64,000 bases of DNA from Halolamina litorea (GTDB lineage Archaea > Halobacteriota > Halobacteria > Halobacteriales > Haloferacaceae), in contig NZ_JANHGR010000001.1 of the NCBI RefSeq assembly GCF_026616205.1, positions 496,001 to 560,000 of the forward strand, written 5' to 3'. Numbering within the stretch: position 1 is the first letter of the stretch; every line of letters starts with the position of its first letter. A program made the translations under genes and the position numbers. The notes beneath the pieces are model-generated. The model worked only from the letters and a program-made list of their open reading frames with translations. It was not told where the DNA came from and did no database searches. Shown here piece by piece: positions 8,246 to 16,046 of this stretch.

Positions 8246-9279
8246 CCGACGACACTGACGACTCGCCGACGCTGATGCCGGAGATGTACCGGCGAGCGTT
8301 CAAACACACCGCCACGCCGGCGCTCATCACCGACGAGTCACTCGCCATTCGCGAGGTGAACGACAGCGGACTCGCGTTCGTTGGCTACGACTTCGAGGAA
8401 CTCGAAGGGCGGTCACCGGCCGCCATCTCCGCCGACGACAGCATCTACGGCGAGATCGTCGAACACCTCCAGCGTGGGGAGTCCTGGCAGGGGACGTTCA
8501 AACTACTCACCGCCGACGGCGACGTGGTCTTCGGGCAGGGGTCGACCTCCGCTATCGAGTTCGACGGAACCGTTCATGGCTACGTTGCCGTCTTCACTGA
8601 CACGACCAAGGAGCGCCGCTACCGCGACGCTTCGGAGGTGCTCGGGCGCCTCCTCCGGCACGACCTCCGGAACGAACTGAACCTCCTCTACGGCCACATT
8701 CAGCGCGCCGAGAACCGCATCGACGACCCCGATGCCCGTGAGTCCCTCCAGCGTGCCAAGGACGGGCTGGCGGACCTCTCCCAGAAGTCCGACCGAGCCC
8801 GGGACCTGCGTGAGGGGCTGGAACGCTCGTGGGACGCCGAGACCGAGCCGATCCGGTTGGACCTGCTGTTGCAGGACTGTATCGTCGCCATCGACGACGA
8901 ACACCGCGAGGCGGAGTTCCACTACGACCGCTTCCCCGAGGTCCGGGTCGCCGCCGACGACCTGCTCTCGATCGTCGTCGAGGCCGTCCTCGACAACGCG
9001 ATCGATCACAACGACGCGTCGACGCCCCGCGTCACCGTCGAGGTCAAGGACGGCGAGGAGACGGTGACGCTGCGGGTCTCGGACAACGGTCCGGGAGTCC
9101 CCCAGGGGCAGGCCGACCTCATCTTCGGCCGCGAAGAGGTCGACCCGCTTCACCACGGTACCGGTATCAGCCTCTTCTTCGCGGACACGGTCGTCTCCAG
9201 TTACGGCGGCGAGATCTGGTGTGCCAACCCCGGCGCCGACGACGGCGCGACCTTCTGTGTCTCGCTCCCCCGGGCCTGA
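8242..9279 (+). CDS. PAS-domain sensor histidine kinase (soluble)
   Basis: A 345-residue cytoplasmic kinase. A PAS domain covers about residues 18-125. The H-box LLRHDLRNELN places the phospho-acceptor at His140. The ATPase domain shows the N box AVLDNAIDH (Asn252), DNGPGVP (281-287) and a G2 motif HGTGISLFFA (305-314). No transmembrane segment is present, so the signal should be intracellular or delivered by a partner. The upstream unknown protein overlaps it by four bases. No response regulator is adjacent; the HalX regulator at 33227 is far away, so its output is unknown. Confidence 0.9.
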   Translation: MTDDTDDSPTLMPEMYRRAFKHTATPALITDESLAIREVNDSGLAFVGYDFEELEGRSPAAISADDSIYGEIVEHLQRGESWQGTFKLLTADGDVVFGQGSTSAIEFDGTVHGYVAVFTDTTKERRYRDASEVLGRLLRHDLRNELNLLYGHIQRAENRIDDPDARESLQRAKDGLADLSQKSDRARDLREGLERSWDAETEPIRLDLLLQDCIVAIDDEHREAEFHYDRFPEVRVAADDLLSIVVEAVLDNAIDHNDASTPRVTVEVKDGEETVTLRVSDNGPGVPQGQADLIFGREEVDPLHHGTGISLFFADTVVSSYGGEIWCANPGADDGATFCVSLPRA

Positions 9280-9294
9280 TCGAGCGGCACCGGA

Positions 9295-9804
9295 CTACTC
9301 CTCGCCGTCCCGCGAGAGCGGCTCCGCGGGCACCCCGGCGACGGTCTCGCCGTCTGGAACGTCCTCGACGACCAGCGAGTTCGCCGCGACCTGCGCGCCG
9401 TCACCGACTTCGACCCCCGGCAACACGATGGCACCGGCGCCGATCATCGCCCGGTCCCCGATCACGACGTCGCCCAGTCGATACTCCTCCTGCAGGAACT
9501 CGTGACAGAGCAGCGTCGCGTCGTAGCCGACGATGGCGTCGTCGCCGAGCGTGATCCGTTCGGGCCAGAACACGTCCGGGGTGGCCTCCAGCCCCCACGA
9601 CACCCCCTCGCCTACGTCGGCGCCGAGACGGGCGAGCAGCCAGTTCTTGACCCGGAGGCTCGGCGACACCCGGATCAGCCAGACGACGACGTAGTTCAGC
9701 GCAACCCGGAGGGGTGACTTGGCGTCGGGCCAGTGCTGGAGGGAGTTCCGCGGGCCGGAGGTGGCGTGGCGTTCCAGCCGGTCGAACCGCGAGCCGTCGC
9801 TCAT
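9295..9804 (-). CDS. Left-handed beta-helix acyltransferase (Maa/LacA-like)
   Basis: A 169-residue protein of the hexapeptide-repeat acyltransferase class. Repeats of the [LIV]-G-X4 type run from about residue 80 to 155 (for example ITLGDDAIVG, VVIGDRAMIGAGAIVLPGV and GAQVAANSLV), and the C-terminus has the usual AGVPAEPL. Enzymes of this fold move acetyl or other acyl groups from CoA to sugars or other small molecules; the substrate is unknown. The N-terminal segment has one amphipathic or hydrophobic stretch (RVALNYVVVWLIRV) as in several sugar acyltransferases. Convergent with the histidine kinase. Confidence 0.85.
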   Translation of the reverse strand: MSDGSRFDRLERHATSGPRNSLQHWPDAKSPLRVALNYVVVWLIRVSPSLRVKNWLLARLGADVGEGVSWGLEATPDVFWPERITLGDDAIVGYDATLLCHEFLQEEYRLGDVVIGDRAMIGAGAIVLPGVEVGDGAQVAANSLVVEDVPDGETVAGVPAEPLSRDGEE

Positions 9805-9923
9805 GGACGGAGTTGGGCGGGGGTGAACAAAACCGCTCGGGGGCGTCGACGGCCCGACGCGACCGCGAGCGCGTTCGCTACTCGGAGTGATAAACGAAGA
9901 AAGTCCGCTGCGAAGAACTGACT

Positions 9924-10118
9924 TTAAAGTCGGGTCAGGTTCGTCGCGCGGGGGCCCTTGTCGGCCTGTTCGATGTCAAACTCAACTTCTTGGCCTTCCT
10001 CGAGGTCAGGGCCGCCCACGTCTTCCATGTGGAAGAAAACGTCGTCGTCCGCGTCCTCAGTCTCGATGAAACCGTAACCGCCCGTATCGTTGAAGAAATC
10101 AACCGTACCGGTTGCCAT
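9924..10118 (-). CDS. cspA: Cold-shock domain protein CspA
   Basis: A 64-residue single OB-fold nucleic-acid-binding protein that acts as an RNA or ssDNA chaperone. RNP1 (GGYGFIE, residues 13-19) and RNP2 (DVFFHM, 26-31) are both intact. The ATG at 10118 gives the canonical N-terminus MATGTVDFF; the longer open frame upstream lacks family similarity. It is monocistronic. Confidence 0.95.
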   Translation of the reverse strand: MATGTVDFFNDTGGYGFIETEDADDDVFFHMEDVGGPDLEEGQEVEFDIEQADKGPRATNLTRL

Positions 10119-10224
10119 TGCAAATGAACTGAGACCCGCCGGCGGGATAACCCTTTCGAGAGAACTACTGGCACGCACCCCCCCACGAACGCTTAAGGCC
10201 CGGCGTGCGCAATCGCTGAACGAC

Positions 10225-10617
10225 ATGGGCACCAAGAGCAAGACAATCTCCTTCCGCGTCGACGAGGACGCCTTCGAGACGCTGCGGGAGATCGCCGAGG
10301 AGCGGGAACTCTCGCTGTCGGCGGTGTTCCGTGACTACGTCGACACCCTCGTGGCCCACGACGGGCAGGTGGATCTGGTCCCGGCGGGCGCCGACGCCGA
10401 GGACGAGGGTGAGGGGTTCCCGCCGCGGGTGGAGGTGCCAAAGAGCTTCATCCGCGAACACGAGCGCCTGGAGCTCGAAGCCGACCACCTGCGCGAGCAG
10501 TTGGAGGAGCACAAACGCTACATCGACTACCTCCGCGAGCAGGCCGAAGCCGAGGACGAGGAGGTCGTCCAACTGGAAGAGCTCGACGGCGACCGGAACT
10601 CCTTCCAGTTGGGTTAG
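10225..10617 (+). CDS. Ribbon-helix-helix-like protein with C-terminal coiled coil
   Basis: A 130-residue protein. Residues 6-45 (KTISFRVDEDAFETLREIAE and following) have the strand-helix-helix pattern of CopG/Arc-type ribbon-helix-helix DNA-binding domains. Residues 75-115 (HERLELEADHLREQLEEHKR and following) are strongly charged with heptad character and probably form a coiled coil. It is likely a dimeric DNA-associated or regulatory protein, though no operator or toxin partner is visible beside it. The ATG at 10225 is chosen because it starts the RHH pattern. Its stop overlaps the convergent gene's stop by three bases. Confidence 0.75.
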   Translation: MGTKSKTISFRVDEDAFETLREIAEERELSLSAVFRDYVDTLVAHDGQVDLVPAGADAEDEGEGFPPRVEVPKSFIREHERLELEADHLREQLEEHKRYIDYLREQAEAEDEEVVQLEELDGDRNSFQLG

Positions 10618-11069
10618 CCCGACAGCTCCCGTTTGGCTTCGCGGGCGCGCCGTGCGGCCTCGCGGTTGCCCTCTACCTCCGCCAGCGACTCGACGGCTTC
10701 CAGTTCGCGGATCGCGCTGTCGAGGAACGAGAGCACGTCGCCGGAGTACGCATAGAGCATGTACTCCGCCGACATCGTGTCGACGATGGCGTCGGGACCG
10801 AGCCCTTGGGCGCGCAGTTCCAGCAGGTACGTGATGAACTTCTCCTCGGGGTGGCCGCAGTAGGGGTTGTTGTCGCAGTCACAGTCGAGGAAGTCCTCCG
10901 CGAAGTCGAGCACCTTCTCCCGGGTCGCCTCGTCGAGTTTCTCCATGCCGTCACCGGTGAACAGCAGGTCCAGCGTCGCCCCCTTGAACGCGCCCTTCGG
11001 GATGGAGCGCTCCAGTTGGGAGGCGATCTGCCGGTGGTTCTTGACGTAGATCTTGTCGGTGATGGCCAC
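10614..11069 (-). CDS. Conserved-looking hypothetical protein with CxC-x5-CxH motif
   Basis: A 151-residue soluble protein. A compact motif LDCDCDNNPYCGHPEEKF holds Cys63, Cys65, Cys71 and His73, which could bind zinc or another metal. The rest is helical and charged, ending in an Arg/Glu-rich helix. I recall similar haloarchaeal proteins of unknown function but cannot name the family with confidence. It is convergent with the RHH-like gene and its start lies about 110 nt from tRNA-His. No function is proposed. Confidence 0.75.
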   Translation of the reverse strand: MAITDKIYVKNHRQIASQLERSIPKGAFKGATLDLLFTGDGMEKLDEATREKVLDFAEDFLDCDCDNNPYCGHPEEKFITYLLELRAQGLGPDAIVDTMSAEYMLYAYSGDVLSFLDSAIRELEAVESLAEVEGNREAARRAREAKRELSG

Positions 11070-11182
11070 TACCGGCGGCTACGTCGTTGGTCGGCAAAAG
11101 CCCCTCGCTCCCCTGAGTCGGCGTGTCACGGGCCCGGGAATGTCGTAACGTATTTCCCTGAAACCGTGGTAGCAATCAGTGT

Positions 11183-11254
11183 GTCCGGGCTGGGGTAGTG
11201 GTATCCTTCAGCCTTGTGGGGGCTGAGACGCGGGTTCAATTCCCGCGCCCGGAC
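11183..11254 (+). tRNA. tRNA-His (anticodon GUG)
   Basis: The acceptor stem TCCGGGC (11184-11190) pairs with GCCCGGA (11247-11253). The extra G-1 at 11183 pairs with C73 at 11254, the histidine identity pair. The anticodon stem CAGCC/GGCTG closes the loop TTGTGGG (anticodon GTG). The T arm is GCGGG-TTCAATT-CCCGC. CCA is not encoded; a short T-run follows. Confidence 0.96.
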
Positions 11255-11326
11255 CTTTTCCGGCGACCGACGCGAGCAGTGAAACGTCCTCACACGGGAA
11301 CTGATACAGGACGTGGAAAGCAGCGG

Positions 11327-11473
11327 TCAGAACCCGAGAAGGACGAACGTGACGTAGTACGTAACGATCCCACCGACGACGAGAAAGGCGGCCGTGATAG
11401 CGACGACGGTCTTTACGAACCGGGGGGTCAGTTCTCCCTCGTCGACGTACTCTACTGTCTCTTTGGGCTCCAT
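11327..11473 (-). CDS. Small single-helix membrane protein (48 aa)
   Basis: A short open frame starts ATG GAG CCC and encodes an acidic N-terminus (MEPKETVEYVDEGEL) followed by one clear hydrophobic helix of about 28 residues (residues 20-47, ending TYYVTFVLLGF). The charged head, single transmembrane helix and haloarchaeal codon bias make it a plausible real small protein. Upstream on the minus strand lies an A/T-rich stretch with several runs of A that could hold its promoter. Function unknown; a regulator of a larger membrane complex is one possibility. Confidence 0.65.
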   Translation of the reverse strand: MEPKETVEYVDEGELTPRFVKTVVAITAAFLVVGGIVTYYVTFVLLGF

Positions 11474-11620
11474 ACGTCAACTTTCGAGGAAAACACGCGG
11501 AAATGCTTTTTGATCGCTAACGTCCCCGGTCGGGCCCCTTGGACACCCGTCCCCGACGGTCCCGGCGCGGATAGGGAAAGAGGGAGCCCGTAGCACGTGG
11601 CACTGGCCCCTGAGCCGCCC

Positions 11621-12805
11621 TTACCGCCCGAACGGGGACACGTCGGGTCCCAGTGTGTCGTTGGCCATCGACCCGCTCTTCTGGATGATGTCGAACGCCG
11701 TCATCAGGTCCGTTCGAGAGACGATCCCACAGAGGTCGCCGTTGGCGTCGACGACCGGCAGCCGCCCCACGCCGTTGCCCTGCATCAGTTCGAAGGCGTC
11801 CATCGCCTCGGTCTCGGGCGTGACGGTGTATATGTCGGTGGCCATCACGTCCTCGACGCGCATCGCGTCACGCTCGACCTCGTCGACCGACTGGGCGTCA
11901 GAGAGCGTCACCATCCCCACCAGTTCGCCGTTCTCGACGACCGGGTAGCCCGTGTGGCGCTCGCGGAACATCCGCGACATCAAGGTGGCGACGGTGTCGT
12001 CCGGTGACACGGTGTGGAGGGCCCCCTTCCCGGTCATCACGTCGTCGACGGCGACGCCGCGGAACGCCGCCTTGAGCACGGTCTGTTGGGCCTCCCCGGC
12101 CGCGCCCATGTAGATAAAGAACGCCAGCGCGAGCAGGTAGAGGTTGATCCCGGTGAACAGCGCGAACAGAGCCAGCAGCACCGCGAACCCCTTGCCGACC
12201 TCGGCGGCGATCTGGGTCGCGCGGGCGTGAGTCCGGGTGCGTGCGAGCAGCGCCCGCAGCACGCGACCGCCGTCCATCGGGAACCCGGGCAGCATGTTGA
12301 ACGCGGCGAGGACGACGTTGGCGAGCATCAGGTAGCCGAGCACGAACGCGAGTATCGGCTGGCCGGAGCCGACGATCAACGAGAAGCCGACGTAGGCGAG
12401 CCCCCCGAGCGCGACGCTCACGACCGGGCCGGCGACGGCCACCTGCAGTTCGACCTTCCAGTCCTCGGGCATCTCGGTGAACTGGGCGACGCCGCCGAGC
12501 AGCCAGAGGGTGATCGAGTCGATCTCGTAGCCGTGGTACATCGCGACGACCGAGTGGCCGAGTTCGTGGAGCAACACGCAGGTAAAGAGGCCGACTGCGG
12601 CGACCGCCCCGAGTGCGAAGGGGGTGAGGCCGCCGGTCAGCGCGCCGGCCTCGATGCCGGCGCCGAAGGTGGGGTTGAGAACGTCGGTCACCAGCGTCCC
12701 CACGTCGCTGCCGATGAGGTACGCGAGCAACGGCAGGATCAGCAGGAACGTGGCGTCGAGCTTGATCGGGATCCCGAAGACGCTCCCGAGTCGGATACCT
12801 CGCAT
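11621..12805 (-). CDS. CBS-domain site-2 protease (M50 family metalloprotease)
   Basis: A 394-residue intramembrane zinc protease of the archaeal CBS-S2P type. The start MRGIRLGSVFGIPI at 12805 gives the usual N-terminus. The zinc-binding HELGH lies at residues 80-84 within a membrane helix, and the second-ligand motif NMLPGFPMDGGR is at about 172-183. The C-terminal part (from about 260) holds two CBS domains that in this family bind adenine nucleotides and gate the protease; YTVTPETEAMDAF belongs to the second. Likely substrates are membrane-tethered regulators, none visible nearby. Confidence 0.92.
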   Translation of the reverse strand: MRGIRLGSVFGIPIKLDATFLLILPLLAYLIGSDVGTLVTDVLNPTFGAGIEAGALTGGLTPFALGAVAAVGLFTCVLLHELGHSVVAMYHGYEIDSITLWLLGGVAQFTEMPEDWKVELQVAVAGPVVSVALGGLAYVGFSLIVGSGQPILAFVLGYLMLANVVLAAFNMLPGFPMDGGRVLRALLARTRTHARATQIAAEVGKGFAVLLALFALFTGINLYLLALAFFIYMGAAGEAQQTVLKAAFRGVAVDDVMTGKGALHTVSPDDTVATLMSRMFRERHTGYPVVENGELVGMVTLSDAQSVDEVERDAMRVEDVMATDIYTVTPETEAMDAFELMQGNGVGRLPVVDANGDLCGIVSRTDLMTAFDIIQKSGSMANDTLGPDVSPFGR

Positions 12806-12859
12806 ACCGTTCAGTTGGGGCGACAGGGTGAAAAAGCCGGCCGCCGCGGCCCGTGCCGC

Positions 12860-12869
12860 CACGGTTTAG
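12860..12869 (+). promoter_or_regulatory. TATA-like element before the cupin gene
   Basis: cggtttagct is centred about 29 nt before the ATG at 12894, the only T-rich patch in this GC-rich 90-nt gap. It fits a leaderless start for the cupin gene. Confidence 0.4.
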
Positions 12870-12893
12870 CTCCTCGGCGTCGAAGCCCGGCGT

Positions 12894-13268
12894 ATGAGCG
12901 ACCCGACTCCCGTAGTGAAGCGCAGCGACGAGATCGAGTACGACGCCGTCGGCGCCGCCGACGGGATGCGGAAGGGCGTCCTCCTCGACGACTCCGACGG
13001 CGCGCCCAACTTTGCCATCCGGCGCTTCGAACTCGACGCCGGCGCCTCGGTCCCCGAACACACCAACGAGGTCGAACACGAGCAGTACGTGCTGGAGGGT
13101 GAGTACGTCGTCGGTATTGGTGAGGAGGAGTACACCGTCTCCGCCGGCGACTCGCTGCTGATCCCGGCGGGTGTCGTCCACTGGTACCGTAACGAGGGCG
13201 ACAAGCCCGGCGCGTTCATCTGTGCGGTTCCGAACGGCGACGACGCGATCGAACTGGTCGAGGAGTAG
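12894..13268 (+). CDS. Cupin-domain protein
   Basis: A 124-residue single-domain cupin. Motif 1 is visible as VPEHTNEVEHEQYVLEGEYV, with metal-ligand His and Glu in the usual places, and motif 2 as SAGDSLLIPAGVVHWYRN, with a third His. Such proteins bind a divalent metal and act as dioxygenases, isomerases or ligand-binding proteins; the substrate cannot be told from sequence. It stands alone between a divergent S2P gene and a convergent zinc-ribbon gene. Confidence 0.88.
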   Translation: MSDPTPVVKRSDEIEYDAVGAADGMRKGVLLDDSDGAPNFAIRRFELDAGASVPEHTNEVEHEQYVLEGEYVVGIGEEEYTVSAGDSLLIPAGVVHWYRNEGDKPGAFICAVPNGDDAIELVEE

Positions 13269-13299
13269 AGACGCGGTCCGTTTTCGCGGTCAGTTTCTT

Positions 13300-13362
13300 C
13301 CCGGTCGACCGTCGCCGGTCAGTCTGTGCCCTGCCCGGCCGACCGTCGCCGGTCAGTCTGCG
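13300..13362. repeat. Tandem 34-bp repeat over a stop codon
   Basis: Two copies of a 34-bp period unit (from 13300 and from 13334) match over 29 bases with two differences. The second copy contains the TGA stop (13353-13355, minus strand) and final codons of the zinc-ribbon gene. Each copy holds a small inverted repeat, GACCG-tcgc-CGGTC. It fills the space between two convergent genes. Confidence 0.85.
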
Positions 13363-13556
13363 TCGACGACGGTGTCGACGCTCCGACCGGCGTCGATCGA
13401 GCGCCGCGTGATCGTCGTGCCGCAGTCTGGACAGGAGAGCGCGAGCCGCGCGCCGAGGTCGGTCGTCGTCTGGGATTCGGTCCAGTCGCCGTCCGGAGGG
13501 CTCCGGTGGCCACAGACCGCACAGAACAGCGTCGTCTTCGAGAGGGAGGTCGTCAT
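13353..13556 (-). CDS. Small zinc-ribbon protein
   Basis: A 67-residue protein with two CxxC knuckles, FCAVCGHR (residues 11-18) and SCPDCGTT (41-48), forming a likely C4 zinc ribbon. Short haloarchaeal zinc-ribbon proteins like this are common and mostly of unknown role; they may bind nucleic acid or partner proteins. It is divergent from the helicase gene and convergent with the cupin. Its 3' end is duplicated in the adjacent tandem repeat. Confidence 0.8.
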   Translation of the reverse strand: MTTSLSKTTLFCAVCGHRSPPDGDWTESQTTTDLGARLALSCPDCGTTITRRSIDAGRSVDTVVDAD

Positions 13557-13679
13557 TACCGGGTTCTACTGGGCCGAGACCCCTAAACGTACTGTGAGGG
13601 GCGCTCTCAGGCGGACAGGCACGGGCTCACACGCCACAGCACCGTGTGGCTGAAGTACCCGTTTCGCCTACGGTCACTC

Positions 13680-15734
13680 GTGTCTCAGCAGGTCGCCCGC
13701 GTCGACACCCTGTTCCTCCACGAGGCCGGCGACGATTTCCTCGTCGCCGTGCTCCGTGACGGCTCCCGGGTGTTCCGCGGCAAACTGGAACTGAAGGAGA
13801 CCGACGCCGGCCCACGCCCGCGGCGGTTCCTGCAGTCCGACGACGACGGCGGGGAGCCCATGCGCCCCGAGGAGTTCGTCGAACTCGCCCGCCGCGCCGA
13901 ACGGATCCGTATCTCCGAACAGACCTCACGCGGGGGCCGCGAGCGCCTGCAGGCGATGCTCGACGGCTACCAACTGGAAGCACTGGCCGTCCGCACCTGT
14001 CGCTACTGTGCCAACGCCGCCCGCTACTCCCCCATCACCGAGGAGACCGCCGTCTCCGCCGATCGGGACTTCATCTGTCAGGACTGCGCCGTCGAGGAGT
14101 TGGAGCGCGAACTCTCCTACAAGGGCCAGTTCACCGGCGCCGCACAGGACCGACTGGAGGAACTCCTGCTCGAAGTCGGCGACCTCGACCGGATCACCGA
14201 CATGCTCAAGGGGGAACTCGACCCCGACCTCACGAAGTTCGACACCATCTCGGCGACGACTGACGAGGTCGACCCGTTCCCCACGAGCGACCTCGACTTG
14301 CACCCGTGGCTCCAGTCCGACGTGGAGGAGCGCTTCGACAGCCTCCTGCCGGTCCAGAGCCTCGCCGTCGAGAACGGCCTCTTCGAGGAGGAGGACCAAC
14401 TGGTCGTCTCCGCGACGGCGACGGGGAAGACCCTCGTCGGCGAACTCGCCGGCGTCGACCGGGCGCTGAAGGGCGACGGGAAGCTACTGTTCCTCGTCCC
14501 GCTGGTCGCGCTGGCCAACCAGAAACACGAGGACTTCGAGGAGCGCTACGGCGACGAACTCGACGTGACGCTGCGCGTCGGCGGGTCCCGCGTGACGGAT
14601 TCGGGGGCGAAGTTCGACCCCGGCGCCGACATCATCGTCGGCACCTACGAGGGGATCGACCACGGCCTCCGGACCGGCAAGGACATGGGCGACATCGGCA
14701 CCGTCGTCATCGACGAAGTCCACAGCCTGAAGGAGGGCGAGCGGGGCCACCGACTCGACGGGATGATCTCCCGGCTCAAACACTACTGCGAGCAGCGCGA
14801 GAAGTCCCGCTCGGGCTACGACGGCGCCCAGTACGTCTACCTCTCGGCGACCGTCGGCAACCCCGAGTGGCTCGCGGAGAACCTCCGGGCGACCCTGATC
14901 GAGTTCGAGGAGCGCCCCGTCCCCATCGAGCGCCACGTCACCTTCGCCGACGGCCGGGAGAAACTCCGGATCGAGGACCGCCTCGTCAGGCGTGAGTTCG
15001 ACAGCAAGTCCTCGAAAGGCTACCGCGGCCAGACGATCATCTTCACCAACTCCCGGCGGCGCTGTCACGAGATCTCCCGGAAGCTCGACTACGCCTCGGC
15101 GCCCTACCACGCCGGGCTGGACTACGGGAAGCGAAAGCAGGTCGAACGGAAGTTCGGCAATCAGGACCTCGCGGCCGTCGTCACCACCGCCGCGCTCGCG
15201 GCGGGTGTGGACTTCCCCGCCTCGCAAGTCGTCTTCGACTCGCTGGCTATGGGGATCGAGTGGCTCTCGGTCCAGGAGTTCTCCCAGATGCTCGGCCGCG
15301 CGGGCCGCCCGGACTACCACGATCAGGGGACGGTCTACCTGCTCGTCGAACCCGACGCCGCCTATCACGGCTCGATGGAGGCGACGGAGGACGAGACCGC
15401 GTTCCGCCTGCTCAAAGGGGAGATGGAGGACGTAGCGACCGTCTACGACGAGGCCGCCGCCGCCGAGGAGACGCTGGCCAACGTCGCCGTCGCCGGCAAG
15501 CTCGCAAAGCGGCTCAACGACCGCATGATCGGCGACGTCCCGACCAAACACGCCATCGGGAAGCTGCTCGAGTGGGGGTTCATCGACGGTTTCGACGCGA
15601 CGCCGCTCGGGCAGGCCGTCACCAGTCACTTCCTCTCGCCCGACGACGCGTTCCGCATCCTCGAAGGCATCCGGAACGACCGCACGCCCTACCAGCAGGT
15701 CGCGGCGCTCGAACTGGCCGATCAGGAGCTGTAG
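13680..15734 (+). CDS. DEAD/DEAH-box superfamily 2 helicase with zinc-binding insert
   Basis: An ATP-dependent nucleic-acid helicase. Motif I is VSATATGKT (about residues 241-249), motif II is DEVH (about 345-348), motif III is SATVGN, and motif VI is QMLGRAGRPDYHD, as in the Ski2/Hel308-like group. Before the helicase core, CRYC (about 106-109) and CQDC form a C4 zinc site. The N-terminal 100 residues are a separate domain starting MSQQVARVDTLFLHEAGDD. The GTG at 13680 is preferred; an in-frame GTG at 13644 would add twelve residues. Its role is likely DNA repair or RNA processing, not resolved by context. Confidence 0.88.
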   Translation: MSQQVARVDTLFLHEAGDDFLVAVLRDGSRVFRGKLELKETDAGPRPRRFLQSDDDGGEPMRPEEFVELARRAERIRISEQTSRGGRERLQAMLDGYQLEALAVRTCRYCANAARYSPITEETAVSADRDFICQDCAVEELERELSYKGQFTGAAQDRLEELLLEVGDLDRITDMLKGELDPDLTKFDTISATTDEVDPFPTSDLDLHPWLQSDVEERFDSLLPVQSLAVENGLFEEEDQLVVSATATGKTLVGELAGVDRALKGDGKLLFLVPLVALANQKHEDFEERYGDELDVTLRVGGSRVTDSGAKFDPGADIIVGTYEGIDHGLRTGKDMGDIGTVVIDEVHSLKEGERGHRLDGMISRLKHYCEQREKSRSGYDGAQYVYLSATVGNPEWLAENLRATLIEFEERPVPIERHVTFADGREKLRIEDRLVRREFDSKSSKGYRGQTIIFTNSRRRCHEISRKLDYASAPYHAGLDYGKRKQVERKFGNQDLAAVVTTAALAAGVDFPASQVVFDSLAMGIEWLSVQEFSQMLGRAGRPDYHDQGTVYLLVEPDAAYHGSMEATEDETAFRLLKGEMEDVATVYDEAAAAEETLANVAVAGKLAKRLNDRMIGDVPTKHAIGKLLEWGFIDGFDATPLGQAVTSHFLSPDDAFRILEGIRNDRTPYQQVAALELADQEL

Positions 15735-15745
15735 CCCCCCTGGCA

Positions 15746-15757
15746 ACCCTTTTCGCC
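15746..15757 (+). promoter_or_regulatory. TATA-like element before the small membrane gene
   Basis: A T-rich patch (acccttttcgcc) lies about 26 nt before the ATG at 15778. Very similar patches precede 16047 and 16338 at the same distance, so each of the three genes may have its own leaderless promoter. Confidence 0.4.
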
Positions 15758-15777
15758 GTTCCACGCGTTCGGTGCCT

Positions 15778-16014
15778 ATGAACGACCTCACCGACGGCGC
15801 CGCCGTCGACGCCGACGAGGCCGGCGACTCCAGCGCGCTGTTCATCGCGATGGGGTTGGCCATCGGCGCCGGGCTCGGCGTCACGTTCGGCACGGTCGTC
15901 GGCTCACTCACCGGCGACCTCGGCTTCTGGATGGCGCTTGGCCCCTCGATCGGGGCCGGCTTCGGCCTCGTCGTCGGGCTCCTCCTCTCGTCGACGGGCT
16001 GGCAGTTCGACTGA
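15778..16014 (+). CDS. Small glycine-rich two-helix membrane protein
   Basis: A 78-residue protein with an acidic N-terminus and two hydrophobic, glycine-rich helices (about residues 21-43 and 48-70) such as FIAMGLAIGAGLGVTFGTVV. The GXXXG-like spacing suggests tight helix packing. It resembles haloarchaeal small membrane proteins of unknown role and the bacterial glycine-zipper type. The ATG at 15778 is preferred over the GTG two codons earlier. It is followed within 33 nt by a related small protein and then by a large permease, so it might be an accessory of that permease (inference). Confidence 0.7.
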   Translation: MNDLTDGAAVDADEAGDSSALFIAMGLAIGAGLGVTFGTVVGSLTGDLGFWMALGPSIGAGFGLVVGLLLSSTGWQFD

Positions 16015-16046
16015 ACGCTTTTCCCCTCCCTCGAACTCCCCTACGT

